Counted from the stretch's first letter, positions 33,000 to 41,517 are shown. The stretch is 64,000 nucleotides of DNA from a virus (IMGVR_UViG_3300023174_000124:1-64000), one strand, 5' to 3'. Notes: a model not told the origin generated them from the letters alone. Numbers and translations are program-made.

Positions 33000-33308
33000 T
33001 TAATCTTCTAAGCCATGTTTTTTAAGAAACTTATAAAGTTCTTTTTTAAATGTTTTTACATTTTCATCAGTGACTTCATCAGGCTTAAAACATAGTTGCT
33101 TGTTTTTAGAAATAACGCCATCATCAATGTTAATTCTTTTAATTTTAAATCTTGTTTGACCCTTGCTATTAAAGTAGTATTTAACATAGACTTGGTTTAA
33201 GAAATTCAATTTACCTTTTTCTTTTAATTTAGGAATAGCGTCTTCAGTGCAAGGTAGCATTTCTCTAAGGCAGTCAAATATAGGTTGCATTTTAGGATTA
33301 AGTTCCAT
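33000..33308 (-). CDS. Hypothetical basic protein
   Basis: A 102-aa Lys-rich protein with no recognised family. It has a central beta segment (QVYVKYYFNSKGQTRFKIKR) and a C-terminal helix. The AAAGGAT ribosome-binding site overlaps a 7-bp hairpin. It is coupled to the 49-aa gene downstream. Confidence 0.6.
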   Translation of the reverse strand: MELNPKMQPIFDCLREMLPCTEDAIPKLKEKGKLNFLNQVYVKYYFNSKGQTRFKIKRINIDDGVISKNKQLCFKPDEVTDENVKTFKKELYKFLKKHGLED

Positions 33309-33317
33309 GTGTATATC

Positions 33318-33338
33318 CTTTGAATGAAAGTTTCAAAG
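33318..33338 (-). promoter_or_regulatory. Hairpin overlapping the ribosome-binding site of gene 33000
   Basis: CTTTGAA (33318-33324) and TTCAAAG (33332-33338) form a 7-bp stem, loop 7 nt. On the minus strand the 3' arm ends in CAAAG followed by GAT, so AAAGGA is half inside the stem. Confidence 0.5.
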
Positions 33339-33340
33339 TA

Positions 33341-33670
33341 TTATACAAAACTTACTTTCATACCACGAACAGAATCTATATTAATTGTATATTCTCTTAC
33401 AAGTCTTTCATCTGCCATATTAGTAGCACTAACTCTTATATATAGAGTATAACCTGCAGTGCTTTCAGGGATAGTAATAGAAGCCGTCCATGAAGAAGGT
33501 TCATCTTCATCGAGGACTTCCATAGCTTGATTAACAAGGAGATTGTTAATAGAGCCATCATCATTAAATTTATAGAGTGTATAAACAGCATCTTGGACGA
33601 GGATGGGAATACCTTCAGCAGTGGTGAAGAAAACATTATGTGAATAGACATCACCTTCATAAATAGCCAT
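33341..33670 (-). CDS. Ig-like beta protein
   Basis: A 109-aa beta-sandwich-type protein (SHNVFFTTAEGIPILVQDAV, then SWTASITIPESTAGYTLYIR). Its layout resembles the modules at 32507 and 26584, though identity is low. Probably a small virion component. It overlaps nothing; it begins 2 bp downstream of gene 33672. Confidence 0.55.
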   Translation of the reverse strand: MAIYEGDVYSHNVFFTTAEGIPILVQDAVYTLYKFNDDGSINNLLVNQAMEVLDEDEPSSWTASITIPESTAGYTLYIRVSATNMADERLVREYTINIDSVRGMKVSFV

Positions 33671-33671
33671 A

Positions 33672-33917
33672 TTATTCTCCGTCTTTACACATATGTGTTA
33701 ATGCTTTCATAGATCGTATTTCATCAACGAAAGTGAGAGCAGGAACGAGAGCACTTCTGTTGAAGTATTCTTTTTTAAGTTCTTTAATAGTACCAGAGTC
33801 ATTGAAAATGAAAAATATTTTTTTACCTTCGACTTCAGTACCTAAAAGAGGAACACCGACCGTCTTTAAGAAAGAGGCGAAATATAAGTCGGAGGTTTTA
33901 TATTTTTCAGTGTTCAT
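33672..33917 (-). CDS. DUF5659-like small protein
   Basis: An 81-aa protein with the arrangement of the DUF5659 family: KYKTSDLYFASFLKTVG at the N-terminus, a strand pair GKKIFFIFNDSG, then an acidic helix and ALVPALTFVDEIRSMKAL. The family is common in phages and some bacteria, with no known function. It overlaps the upstream gene 33914 by 4 bp. Confidence 0.65.
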   Translation of the reverse strand: MNTEKYKTSDLYFASFLKTVGVPLLGTEVEGKKIFFIFNDSGTIKELKKEYFNRSALVPALTFVDEIRSMKALTHMCKDGE

Positions 33918-34123
33918 TTTTGGATACTCTTAACTTGGTCTATAATTTGTTTAGTCTTTTTGCTTTCTGTGTTATAGACAATTTGATTATCTTTCCATTC
34001 AGCAACTTGTTCTCCCCATGTAGCGAGGAGTTTAAGACCATCAGAAACAAAGCATCTAGATTCAGATGTAGTTTTATTGAAAAATGCTTGGATAACCTTT
34101 TTATCAGCGAGATTCAATTTCAT
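33914..34123 (-). CDS. Small hypothetical protein
   Basis: A 69-aa protein with no recognised family (SRCFVSDGLKLLATWGEQVA in the middle). AAGGA lies 11-12 nt before the ATG. Located between two paralogous virion genes and the DUF5659-like gene, with a 4-bp overlap to the latter. Confidence 0.6.
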   Translation of the reverse strand: MKLNLADKKVIQAFFNKTTSESRCFVSDGLKLLATWGEQVAEWKDNQIVYNTESKKTKQIIDQVKSIQK

Positions 34124-34140
34124 AAGATTAAAAATCCTTA

Positions 34141-34872
34141 TTAGGCATTTGGATTGTAAACAGTACCGTCACTGTTATAGATAGCGATACAGTTATTAGC
34201 AACACCCTTATAGGTGAAGTTATCGGACAACATAACAGACAAAGCACCTTTAGCAGCAGATACAGCAATATCACTAGCTAAGACACGATTATTCTTTTCA
34301 CCTGAGAAGTAATCATCAATATCAATAACAGCGATAGGTGTAAAGATACCATCAGCATTTTGGACTTGATGACTTGCAGGAAGAGAGAAAACAGCACCTG
34401 TTAGAATAGCGAGAATATCAGCAAGTCTAGCAGTAGAAGATCTAAGACCGATACCATTAAGATCACCACCAGCAGTATTTGCTTGAATGATAGCATTAAG
34501 AGCAGCAGTAGTAAGAGTATTGCTTGTTTGCATACGAGCGATAATAGCGAGAGCGATAGCATTAGCTTCACTAGCGGTAAGTGCATGGTCATCATCAGTT
34601 AAAATATCAACATCTGGACCATCAAAGAAAGCACCACCAACGGTAGCGATAAGATAAGCAGCAAGACCACTAACATTATTTCTAATAGTTCTAGTATTAC
34701 CATTAGAAGAAGTAGCAACGGTACTATTAGCAGGTTGTGTTAAATAGAAAGGACCCTGAGGATAAGCATCAATAACAGGGTTAAATTGAGAAGGGTTAGG
34801 AAACAAATCTCTAATTTGAAGAGTAGCATTAGGAATGTCATCTCTTGTAACAGTAATATAAACGATAGCCAT
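34141..34872 (-). CDS. Virion-type protein, paralogue of 34891
   Basis: A 243-aa protein sharing with the adjacent gene the N-terminal pattern TRDDIPNATLQIRDLF then AYPQGPFYL, a central Ala-rich helical region, and a C-terminal CIAIYNSDGTVYNP. The two are tandem paralogues with strong divergence in the middle. Beta-rich ends and a helical centre suit a virion decoration or baseplate protein. AGGAGATA precedes the ATG. Function unknown. Confidence 0.6.
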   Translation of the reverse strand: MAIVYITVTRDDIPNATLQIRDLFPNPSQFNPVIDAYPQGPFYLTQPANSTVATSSNGNTRTIRNNVSGLAAYLIATVGGAFFDGPDVDILTDDDHALTASEANAIALAIIARMQTSNTLTTAALNAIIQANTAGGDLNGIGLRSSTARLADILAILTGAVFSLPASHQVQNADGIFTPIAVIDIDDYFSGEKNNRVLASDIAVSAAKGALSVMLSDNFTYKGVANNCIAIYNSDGTVYNPNA

Positions 34873-34890
34873 TTTCTATATCTCCTATGA

Positions 34891-35625
34891 TTAAATATCG
34901 GCACTAGTGAAAACAGTGCCATCATTAAGATAGATGACACATAAAGGGTTACCATTCCCATTAGCTGGGTGGTTAATACCATTTGGATTAACTTCTTGAA
35001 GAGAAGGAGTTCTATCAGCACCATAGGAATTAACCACATTGGTGTATTGATATAATTGACCTGAAGCAAGACTTTCAACCCAAGCAGTATCTCCTGTTAC
35101 AAGTCTTCTATCACCTGGAATAGGAAAATTAGAAGAACCTATAAGTAGAGGAACATGGACACCACCATCTTCAATAGTGGTATTGGCAGAAACTACAAAT
35201 TTCTCGCCAGATAATATCTTGATGAGATTTTCAACATCATCCCCATAATGATAATCTCCGTTAATATCTGCTTGTAAATCTGCTTCGAGGTTATCGAGGT
35301 CTTCAGCTGCATATGCTTTATTTACAATATATTCAGCAACTTCAATAGCTTGAGCTAAAGTTAAAGATGCACCATCATTATCCACTTGTGTAAGAACATA
35401 AGCAGTAAGACCTGTGGTTTGGAGAGCGATTTTAATATCGCCTCCAACTGATTTTAATCTTGGAGCAAGTCTTCCATAACTATTTACATCAATAGGTCTA
35501 AGATAGATAGGTCCTTGAGGATAAGGCTCAATGTGGCTTCTAGCTTGAGATTTATTGAAGTATAAGTCAGTAATCTGGACAGAACCTGCTTGAATATCAT
35601 CTCTACGGACAACAATATAAGGCAT
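34891..35625 (-). CDS. Virion-type protein, paralogue of 34141
   Basis: A 244-aa protein with RRDDIQAGSVQITDLYFN, PYPQGPIYLRP near the start and CVIYLNDGTVFTS at the end, matching its neighbour 34141. Acidic and Ala/Leu-rich in the centre (LAQAIEVAEYIVNKAYAAED). AGGAG precedes the ATG. Probably arose by tandem duplication and serves in the same virion assembly. Confidence 0.6.
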   Translation of the reverse strand: MPYIVVRRDDIQAGSVQITDLYFNKSQARSHIEPYPQGPIYLRPIDVNSYGRLAPRLKSVGGDIKIALQTTGLTAYVLTQVDNDGASLTLAQAIEVAEYIVNKAYAAEDLDNLEADLQADINGDYHYGDDVENLIKILSGEKFVVSANTTIEDGGVHVPLLIGSSNFPIPGDRRLVTGDTAWVESLASGQLYQYTNVVNSYGADRTPSLQEVNPNGINHPANGNGNPLCVIYLNDGTVFTSADI

Positions 35626-35688
35626 TTGAGAACTCCTATTATACTTATTACTAATACATTAAAATATATAAATAAAATAAACTCTTTA

Positions 35689-36426
35689 TTAAGAGTGATT
35701 AACCATAGCCATTCTTACAGAGAATCTGACTTCACCTACAGTGCCACCCTCAGTAGCAGTAGGACTACAACCTACAATAATTTCAGGAGCACCACCACCT
35801 GTTAAACTGACTTCACTATAAGGTCTAATAATAGTAGGGTTTAGACCTGGATGGAAAGTAGTATATAATTCTTGGTCAGGGTCAAGATTAGTGATATTGA
35901 TTGTATGAGAGAAGTAAGGAAGCATAATATCCATACAACCTGCACCCATAGTATCAGGTTCGGAAGCTAGGATAGGAGCATTACCTGTAAATGTAAAAAT
36001 AGGGTGAGCAGTGGTGAAGAAATCGTAAGGAGGGACAGCAATAATCGGACCCCATTCGGAATAAGTAGTAGGGTTATGTTTATATCTACCTCTTAGGCGA
36101 ACGAATAAAGATTCACCATCGGAAGGGATTCTAGTATCACCTGCGACATAAGTAGTAGCATAGTCACCAAGATCAAAAACAAAACGAGTATTGTTTCTTT
36201 TAGATTCTTCAGGTTGTATTCTAGTAGTTTCAATAGCAGGTGATTGAAAAGAACCTCCGACTCTGACTTCAAACATTAATCTAGGAGCATTAAAAGCAGT
36301 ATTGACATTACTAGCACCTGAAACTTGAACGATATCAAAACCTCTGAGTAATTCATTACGAATACTCATATCAATAAGACCTTTAGAACGATAATTAAAA
36401 CTAGCGGCTAATCTACCTCTGGACAT
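35689..36426 (-). CDS. Virion structural protein (beta-rich)
   Basis: A 245-aa beta-rich protein with no family I can name. Pieces such as LFVRLRGRYKHNPTTYSEWG and INITNLDPDQELYTTFHPGL are like Fn3 or jelly-roll repeats in phage head and tail decoration proteins. AAGGAGAA precedes the ATG. It lies between the FmdB-like gene and the paralogous pair, inside the late minus-strand run. Confidence 0.6.
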   Translation of the reverse strand: MSRGRLAASFNYRSKGLIDMSIRNELLRGFDIVQVSGASNVNTAFNAPRLMFEVRVGGSFQSPAIETTRIQPEESKRNNTRFVFDLGDYATTYVAGDTRIPSDGESLFVRLRGRYKHNPTTYSEWGPIIAVPPYDFFTTAHPIFTFTGNAPILASEPDTMGAGCMDIMLPYFSHTINITNLDPDQELYTTFHPGLNPTIIRPYSEVSLTGGGAPEIIVGCSPTATEGGTVGEVRFSVRMAMVNHS

Positions 36427-36486
36427 AGAAATTCTCCTTAAAACATAATTGTATATATATAGATATTATATAAATCAATTAAGGTC

Positions 36487-36870
36487 TTATTTGCTTTCTT
36501 TTTTCACTAGGTCATTATAGCTTTCAGTATTTTTACCTTTAGATTTAGCTAATTTTTGAGCATCTGACCAGGAATCTACTCTTTCACCATCGACATTGGG
36601 GACTAGAGTGACCCCTGGTGCTTCTTTTTTCATTTCATCTTGTTTAATGGTAGCTTTGCTTCTCCGAGCTTCCATTTGTTTTTTAATACGGCTATTTTTA
36701 TCACCCCAATCATCGCCTTTAAACATAACTTGGGGCATAGCAGGTATTTTATTACATATAGTATCTGGACCACAATCTAAACACACTTCAGGTGTAGAAG
36801 ATTCTGACATTTTTTTAGTGACTTCAAATTCTAAATCGCACTTAGGGCATTGATATACATAAGTAGGCAT
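36487..36870 (-). CDS. FmdB-like zinc-ribbon protein
   Basis: A 127-aa protein. The N-terminus MPTYVYQCPKCDLEFEV with a second Cys pair CLDCG is the FmdB zinc ribbon. It continues PQVMFKGDDWGDKN, a segment that follows the ribbon in many FmdB proteins, then a Lys/Ala-rich tail. Function in phages is unknown; the bacterial FmdB family is thought to be regulatory. AAAGGAG precedes the ATG, with GGTATAGT further upstream as at gene 25329. Confidence 0.8.
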   Translation of the reverse strand: MPTYVYQCPKCDLEFEVTKKMSESSTPEVCLDCGPDTICNKIPAMPQVMFKGDDWGDKNSRIKKQMEARRSKATIKQDEMKKEAPGVTLVPNVDGERVDSWSDAQKLAKSKGKNTESYNDLVKKESK

Positions 36871-36897
36871 AAGATAAACTCCTTTTTGTTAATCACA

Positions 36898-37188
36898 CTA
36901 TACCGATTTTATTTTTTTTAAAACAGCATAAGTATGTTTACATAATCTGTTTTCACCTTCAGGGTCAGTCTTTTTAGGTTTAGTAGCAGTGCCTTGAGGT
37001 GAACCTAATAAATACCCGTCTGTTTTTGCATGATACTCACAACCTTGATATACCCAGAACCCACAAGTACAATTTATAAAGATATTCTTATCTTGATCTA
37101 CCTCTAAATTAACCTTTTCATCACCTATAGAAAATGTATTTTTAGTACCTCTGCCTTTATATTCTCCCTCAACATCTAAAACTTTGCT
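36898..37188 (-). CDS. SWIM zinc-finger extension of gene 37176, probably made by -1 frameshift
   Basis: An open frame of 96 codons that overlaps the end of the Ntn hydrolase gene and has no ATG, GTG or TTG start in frame; a TGA closes it just upstream of the A10 run. It codes for FINCTCGFWVYQGC near the middle and NRLCKHTYAVL near the end, a CxC...CxH SWIM zinc finger (residues 40, 42, 83, 85). It can only be read if ribosomes or RNA polymerase slip at the ten A residues (37197-37188, minus strand). A -1 shift at A-AAA-AAA joins it to the hydrolase. SWIM domains bind nucleic acid or protein. Confidence 0.7.
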   Translation of the reverse strand, partial: SKVLDVEGEYKGRGTKNTFSIGDEKVNLEVDQDKNIFINCTCGFWVYQGCEYHAKTDGYLLGSPQGTATKPKKTDPEGENRLCKHTYAVLKKIKSV

Positions 37189-38174
37189 TTTTTTTTTACT
37201 TCAGGATTAAGACCTGACAAGATTTCTTTTTTAAGCATAGCTGTTCTAATCATTTGAGAAGCTAATCTTTTAGATGGTGGGATATAGTCTTTAATGCCAT
37301 ATTCTAGGGTGTCTACTATATCCATATCAAAAGTCCCATCTTCTTTAATACCTGTATATTTGATAACGGACAGCTCACACTTAGGTTTTTTAACATTGTT
37401 ATTTTTGTAGTATCCTAAGAATTTAACTTTTCTAGGAATGAGATAGAGATACATTTTTTTATTACTTAAATCCATAACGACTTGAGAAGTGGATTTCATA
37501 TCTACTTTTTCTTTACTATCTCTTACCATATTTAAAGGATTAAAGGGGTCTTTACCTACACGATATCCATATACTGTGGGTGCTACATCTTCAACATATT
37601 GAACTTCTTTTAATTTACGGATAGCTCTATTTCTTCTCATAACAGAACTGTCTCTTTTAATCCCTTCTTGATAACCTGCTTCTTCATGATTAATACCATG
37701 ATTAGTTCTTACATGGATACCACCATTTCTAAGGGTTTTAACAACACAGCCATGTTCTTTAGTGAGTTCAATAGATTTAGTGGTAGTGCCATCAGATATA
37801 AAAGTATGACCTGTTAAGCCACCGAGATAATCACAAATGACACTAACTGCTTCATCTAAAGTTTTTTGTTGGAGAGCTTTGAGAACTTTTTTAGGGTCTT
37901 TGTTTAGGATAACTATTTTAGGGTTAGTGACTCTATTTTTTTCTTTTTCATCATCATTAACTGAGAGAGCTGCATTTACAATACCGATACCATATTCATT
38001 CATGCCTTCAGTCCACCCTGTGAGTTCATCTTTATAATAAAGAATTTCAACACCATTAATAACTTCATGGTAGACTTTCAAAGGGGGCAAGTAATTTCTA
38101 TCTCTATTTTTAAATAGTACACGACTACCACCCCACTCACCAGTCGCTATAATACAAGCTTCTTTATTCATCAT
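37176..38174 (-). CDS. Ntn-hydrolase (C45/C59-type acyltransferase or amidase), zero-frame form
   Basis: A 332-aa protein. Cys7 is the likely nucleophile after processing. LFKNRDRNY (N23, D25), GMNEYGIGIVNAAL (N59, E60) and VRTNHG (T157, N158) match the order of conserved residues in choloylglycine-hydrolase and acyl-CoA:6-APA acyltransferase families, which cut or transfer amide-linked acyl groups. The C-terminus (RLASQMIRTAMLKKEIL) carries a basic Ala motif like other virion-type genes here. It ends K-K-K-A-K-F-stop just after an A10 run, where a -1 shift would add a SWIM zinc finger. It lies 47 bp after a gamma-glutamylcyclotransferase gene. Confidence 0.75.
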   Translation of the reverse strand: MMNKEACIIATGEWGGSRVLFKNRDRNYLPPLKVYHEVINGVEILYYKDELTGWTEGMNEYGIGIVNAALSVNDDEKEKNRVTNPKIVILNKDPKKVLKALQQKTLDEAVSVICDYLGGLTGHTFISDGTTTKSIELTKEHGCVVKTLRNGGIHVRTNHGINHEEAGYQEGIKRDSSVMRRNRAIRKLKEVQYVEDVAPTVYGYRVGKDPFNPLNMVRDSKEKVDMKSTSQVVMDLSNKKMYLYLIPRKVKFLGYYKNNNVKKPKCELSVIKYTGIKEDGTFDMDIVDTLEYGIKDYIPPSKRLASQMIRTAMLKKEILSGLNPEVKKKAKF

Positions 38175-38221
38175 TTTATTAAACTCACTTTATAAACACT
38201 AATCTCTAAAACTATATTCAT

Positions 38222-38644
38222 TTATAAAGAATTTATATAAGCATCTATAAGGTTCTTTTTATCAAACCCATAAATATCATACCATAACATTATTTCTTCA
38301 AAATAATCACAATCTGGTTCATTTTGAATATGACTTATAGCAATATAAGTAAATGCTTCACCATAAGGTGTTTGAAATTTCATTTTCTTATACCTATTGG
38401 GGTATCCTTCTATTCTATCTAAGTTATGTATATCTATATAAGGAATATCCCAAAGTATACCTTCAACATAATAGTTTTTATAAGGGATAATAGTAGAAGC
38501 ACCTCTTCCATGATGTTTTGATGAGACCCCAATAAAACAAATATGGTAGTTATTAAGTTTATAAACACCTTTGTTTTTAGCTAAGGGGCATCTCTTTAAA
38601 AACTTATTTTGATCTATATTAGCCCCATATGCGAAATATAGCAT
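38222..38644 (-). CDS. Gamma-glutamylcyclotransferase-like protein (AIG2/GGCT fold)
   Basis: A 140-aa protein. FAYGANIDQ (Y6-G7-A8-N9) is the substrate loop of the family (usually YGSN), and IEGYP holds the general acid E79. The VEGILWDIPY strand and LDRIEGYPNRY order also match. The family releases 5-oxoproline from gamma-glutamyl amines or peptides; phage members are known near amide-ligase and DNA-modification genes, though none is seen here. AAGGT precedes the ATG and it follows gene 38647 by 2 bp. Confidence 0.85.
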   Translation of the reverse strand: MLYFAYGANIDQNKFLKRCPLAKNKGVYKLNNYHICFIGVSSKHHGRGASTIIPYKNYYVEGILWDIPYIDIHNLDRIEGYPNRYKKMKFQTPYGEAFTYIAISHIQNEPDCDYFEEIMLWYDIYGFDKKNLIDAYINSL

Positions 38645-38646
38645 TT

Positions 38647-39642
38647 TTAGATACCTTCTTGAACATAAAGACCTAAGTTATACTCACATTCAAAAGCAGT
38701 TCTAATTAAATTCAATCTAGCAGTTCTACTTTTAGTAAGACTCATGTTCATTATATTTAATAATCTTTGTTTTTCTTTATCATCAGCTCTTAGTTTTTGT
38801 AGGTAATTAGCAGCACTTTCTCCATATTTATATCTATCACTTAACCACTTAGATAAATCTATAGTACTTTCTGATATATCTAACAAGGTAGCTAAGATTT
38901 TAGGTAAGACATTTGTGCCTGTATATTTAATAGCTTCTAATAGAAATTTGCCCCCAAATTGAAGACCTTTCAATAGAAGTTCACCTGCTTGACCTAGACC
39001 TTTAAGGAGCATTTTTCCACCTTCTATTAAAACAGGAGTTCCTACTTCTATTGTTTTGTTTATACCTATAACAAGCCATTTATAACTAGTAGCTAATACT
39101 TTGCCTAGTATCACCCCTAAGTTTTTTATTTTCTTTAATCCTGAATTAAGTATTTTTTTAGCTTTTTTAGGGTTTTTATAGATGAGGTAAGTAATAATAA
39201 AAGCTACAATAAAACCTATAGCCCAGGGAGCATAAGCGGTTAGAGTAGCAATAAAAGGAGTTTGGTGGGCATTTTTTTGAAAGTGTTGAATTAGGGTCTT
39301 TTGTAAATCAGGTGGAAGACTGTCTATTAGTTTCTCGACTATTTTTTCATTTCCTTCTTGAGTCAATTTTGCCATTTCACTAGGACTTATATTTTCTTTA
39401 ATTATATGATTAATATGAGAAACATTTAATTTGAGAGATTCAGACACAACAAATTCAGAAGCAAATTTATTGCTATAGTCTTTTCCAATTTCAGATACCC
39501 AAAACATTTCATCTGCTGAGTCAAGAGAGGATTTTTTAAAACTATTGTGAATATACCCATATTGTAAACTAGCTTTTCTTAACTTATCTCCATTAGGTAG
39601 GTTGTAAGATTCCTTGATAAGTGTTCTTAGTATTTTGCTCAT
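38647..39642 (-). CDS. Membrane protein of the four-gene virion-type cluster
   Basis: A 331-aa protein with one clear span at about residues 130-155 (PWAIGFIVAFIITYLIY). Around it are amphipathic helices, and Gly-Lys-rich repeats follow (GGKMLLKGLGQAGELLLKGL, FGGKFLLEAIKY). The N-terminus SKILRTLIKESYNLPNGDKL resembles the recurring NP-type tag. GGAG lies upstream of the ATG, inside the end of gene 39593 with a 50-bp overlap. Perhaps an internal virion protein acting on the host membrane at DNA entry; this is inference. Confidence 0.6.
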   Translation of the reverse strand: MSKILRTLIKESYNLPNGDKLRKASLQYGYIHNSFKKSSLDSADEMFWVSEIGKDYSNKFASEFVVSESLKLNVSHINHIIKENISPSEMAKLTQEGNEKIVEKLIDSLPPDLQKTLIQHFQKNAHQTPFIATLTAYAPWAIGFIVAFIITYLIYKNPKKAKKILNSGLKKIKNLGVILGKVLATSYKWLVIGINKTIEVGTPVLIEGGKMLLKGLGQAGELLLKGLQFGGKFLLEAIKYTGTNVLPKILATLLDISESTIDLSKWLSDRYKYGESAANYLQKLRADDKEKQRLLNIMNMSLTKSRTARLNLIRTAFECEYNLGLYVQEGI

Positions 39643-40522
39643 TATTACTAACTCCTATGTATTTTAGTATAGGTTTAATAATAGAGAAAATAAAATTTTT
39701 AATCTTCTTGTAAGACCACCCAATAAGTCTAAATAAGTCATTAATAAGAGCAAAGAAACCCCCACCTGCCATAAGTATTATTTTCTTAGGCACACTCCCC
39801 CTAGCTCTATTACTGCCAAATAAGAATAACATAACAAGTTGAGCAAGATATTGTTTTGTAGTCATTTCTGTGGATGCCCAAGCAGCTAGATACATAGGCA
39901 AAGTTATTTTTGTAGCTATGAGATTAAGTAAGAATGGGATAGCTACTATAACTAATGCTAGTTTCCTATCATTAAGATCAACAACATAATTTAAACTATC
40001 TTTGATAACTTCCGACCCTGGTATTAAAGACATGACATCTCTAGTTTTACCTTGAAGTAGTTCTTTTTTAGTAGGTTTAGTAAATAGGATACCTGTTTTT
40101 TTCTTAAGTTCACTAGTGCTGTCTGCTACTAGGATTTCAAACAAGTAATGAATTAAGTCTGATGTGTCGGTGAATTTTTTTAAGGTGTCTCTAAATTTCT
40201 CTGCAAATTCCGTTTTAGGTTCTCTAAAACCTTCTTCTTCTATATAGTCTAAGAAAGCAGGGAAATTTAGATTAACAGACCCATCACCTTTTGTCTCAAA
40301 CGCTTCCCAAGCACCTGAGAAAAACTCATATGCACCTGAACCTAATAACTTATCAAGATCGAATTTTTTAATAAAAGAATTTGCCCATACCTCTAAAAGT
40401 TTCTCTTTCATCTTAAAAGGAATGGACTTAGATAAGACTTCTTGTTCAGCTAAAGTCATATCCTTATTTTCAAAGGCTCTTCTTATCATAGCTCTTTGAA
40501 TATAAGCTCTTTTATTTAACAT
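39593..40522 (-). CDS. Membrane protein of the four-gene virion-type cluster
   Basis: A 309-aa protein. The N-terminus NKRAYIQRAMIRRAFENKD is basic and Ala-rich like other genes here. The C-terminal half has two or three hydrophobic segments (LALVIVAIPFLLNLIA, QLVMLFLFG, ILMAGGGFFALI). It has a GAGGAAAGATT leader identical to that of gene 40516 and overlaps the end of that gene by 7 bp. Same proposed role as its neighbours. Confidence 0.6.
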   Translation of the reverse strand: MLNKRAYIQRAMIRRAFENKDMTLAEQEVLSKSIPFKMKEKLLEVWANSFIKKFDLDKLLGSGAYEFFSGAWEAFETKGDGSVNLNFPAFLDYIEEEGFREPKTEFAEKFRDTLKKFTDTSDLIHYLFEILVADSTSELKKKTGILFTKPTKKELLQGKTRDVMSLIPGSEVIKDSLNYVVDLNDRKLALVIVAIPFLLNLIATKITLPMYLAAWASTEMTTKQYLAQLVMLFLFGSNRARGSVPKKIILMAGGGFFALINDLFRLIGWSYKKIKNFIFSIIKPILKYIGVSNNEQNTKNTYQGILQPT

Positions 40523-41517
40523 AATCTTTCCTCAAGCATTCTATAAAACACTGGATTATATGAAGCAAGTTTTATAGCTTCGGATAAAACTTCTTGTTTT
40601 CTATCAAATAGAGATAAGGTTTTATTCTTAGCCCAGTCATATCCTTTAGAGATATTTAGAGAGAGGTCTTTAAGAACATCAGATATTTTATTGTAGGCTA
40701 ATTTCAGGTGAGGAATTAATCTAGCAATAAGAACAGCTGGGATAACTGTAGTCGCAATACCAAATTTTTTAACAAGATTGGCTGTTGTATCGACATCTGT
40801 TAAAATCGCCATCAATAATATACTACCTATCATAGGCATTAAATGTAAAAGAACACCTACTACAGGAGCACCGAATAAAAACACTTTTACAAGAATGACT
40901 TTACTTAAAGCAAAAAGACCATTAACAGCAAAAAATTTAGTGTTGTCTAAAAATAAGAATGCCTCATTAGAAGATTCTGTTAGGTCTATACTTTTTTCTA
41001 TTTGTTTATTCATTAGAGATTCTTGTTTTAAAATATCTCTTACTTCCAATAAAGACACTTTTGTCAAGGATGCAATTTCTTCTGGAGTTTTAGCAGCTAT
41101 TAATTGACTTGTGAATCTAAATAAAGAATAGATGTCTTTACGATTCACAAAAGTATTTAAGATTTGAACAATAGCTTTTTGAATGATGTTTACAGGTTTT
41201 TTTAATTTGGCACTTACAATGTTTTTACCATTAAAAAGTCCTTTTTCTACTATATAGTTTTTAACAATATCTACATTCTCTCTTACTGTAGAAGTTACAT
41301 CATTTTTTACTTGATCTAGGTGAGCAACTAAAACATCAAATTTTAATTTTTCTTGTTTCTCTTCAGGTAGAGATTCGATTAACTCAGGTGTAATATCCAT
41401 AGCATTAGCTTGTTTAGTGTTTAAACACATTAAACAAGCTCTTCTAAGGTTTTCCCCACCTTTAACTTTGAAACTCATTCTATACAAATCAGAGATAATA
41501 TTCGCTTTATTTTTCAT
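40516..41517 (-). CDS. Membrane protein, tandem paralogue of 41514
   Basis: A 333-aa protein that aligns nearly end to end with residues 143-474 of the next gene: both have FKVKGGENLRRACLMCLNTK, TPELIESLPEEKQEKLKFDV and KLASYNPVFYRMLEERL. Hydrophobic region about 195-265 (KVILVKVFLFGAPVVGVLLH and SILLMAILTDV). The DNA at the two 3' ends is almost the same, so duplication is recent. It lacks the N-terminal domain of 41514. The start overlaps the previous stop by 4 bp. Confidence 0.7.
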   Translation of the reverse strand: MKNKANIISDLYRMSFKVKGGENLRRACLMCLNTKQANAMDITPELIESLPEEKQEKLKFDVLVAHLDQVKNDVTSTVRENVDIVKNYIVEKGLFNGKNIVSAKLKKPVNIIQKAIVQILNTFVNRKDIYSLFRFTSQLIAAKTPEEIASLTKVSLLEVRDILKQESLMNKQIEKSIDLTESSNEAFLFLDNTKFFAVNGLFALSKVILVKVFLFGAPVVGVLLHLMPMIGSILLMAILTDVDTTANLVKKFGIATTVIPAVLIARLIPHLKLAYNKISDVLKDLSLNISKGYDWAKNKTLSLFDRKQEVLSEAIKLASYNPVFYRMLEERLC

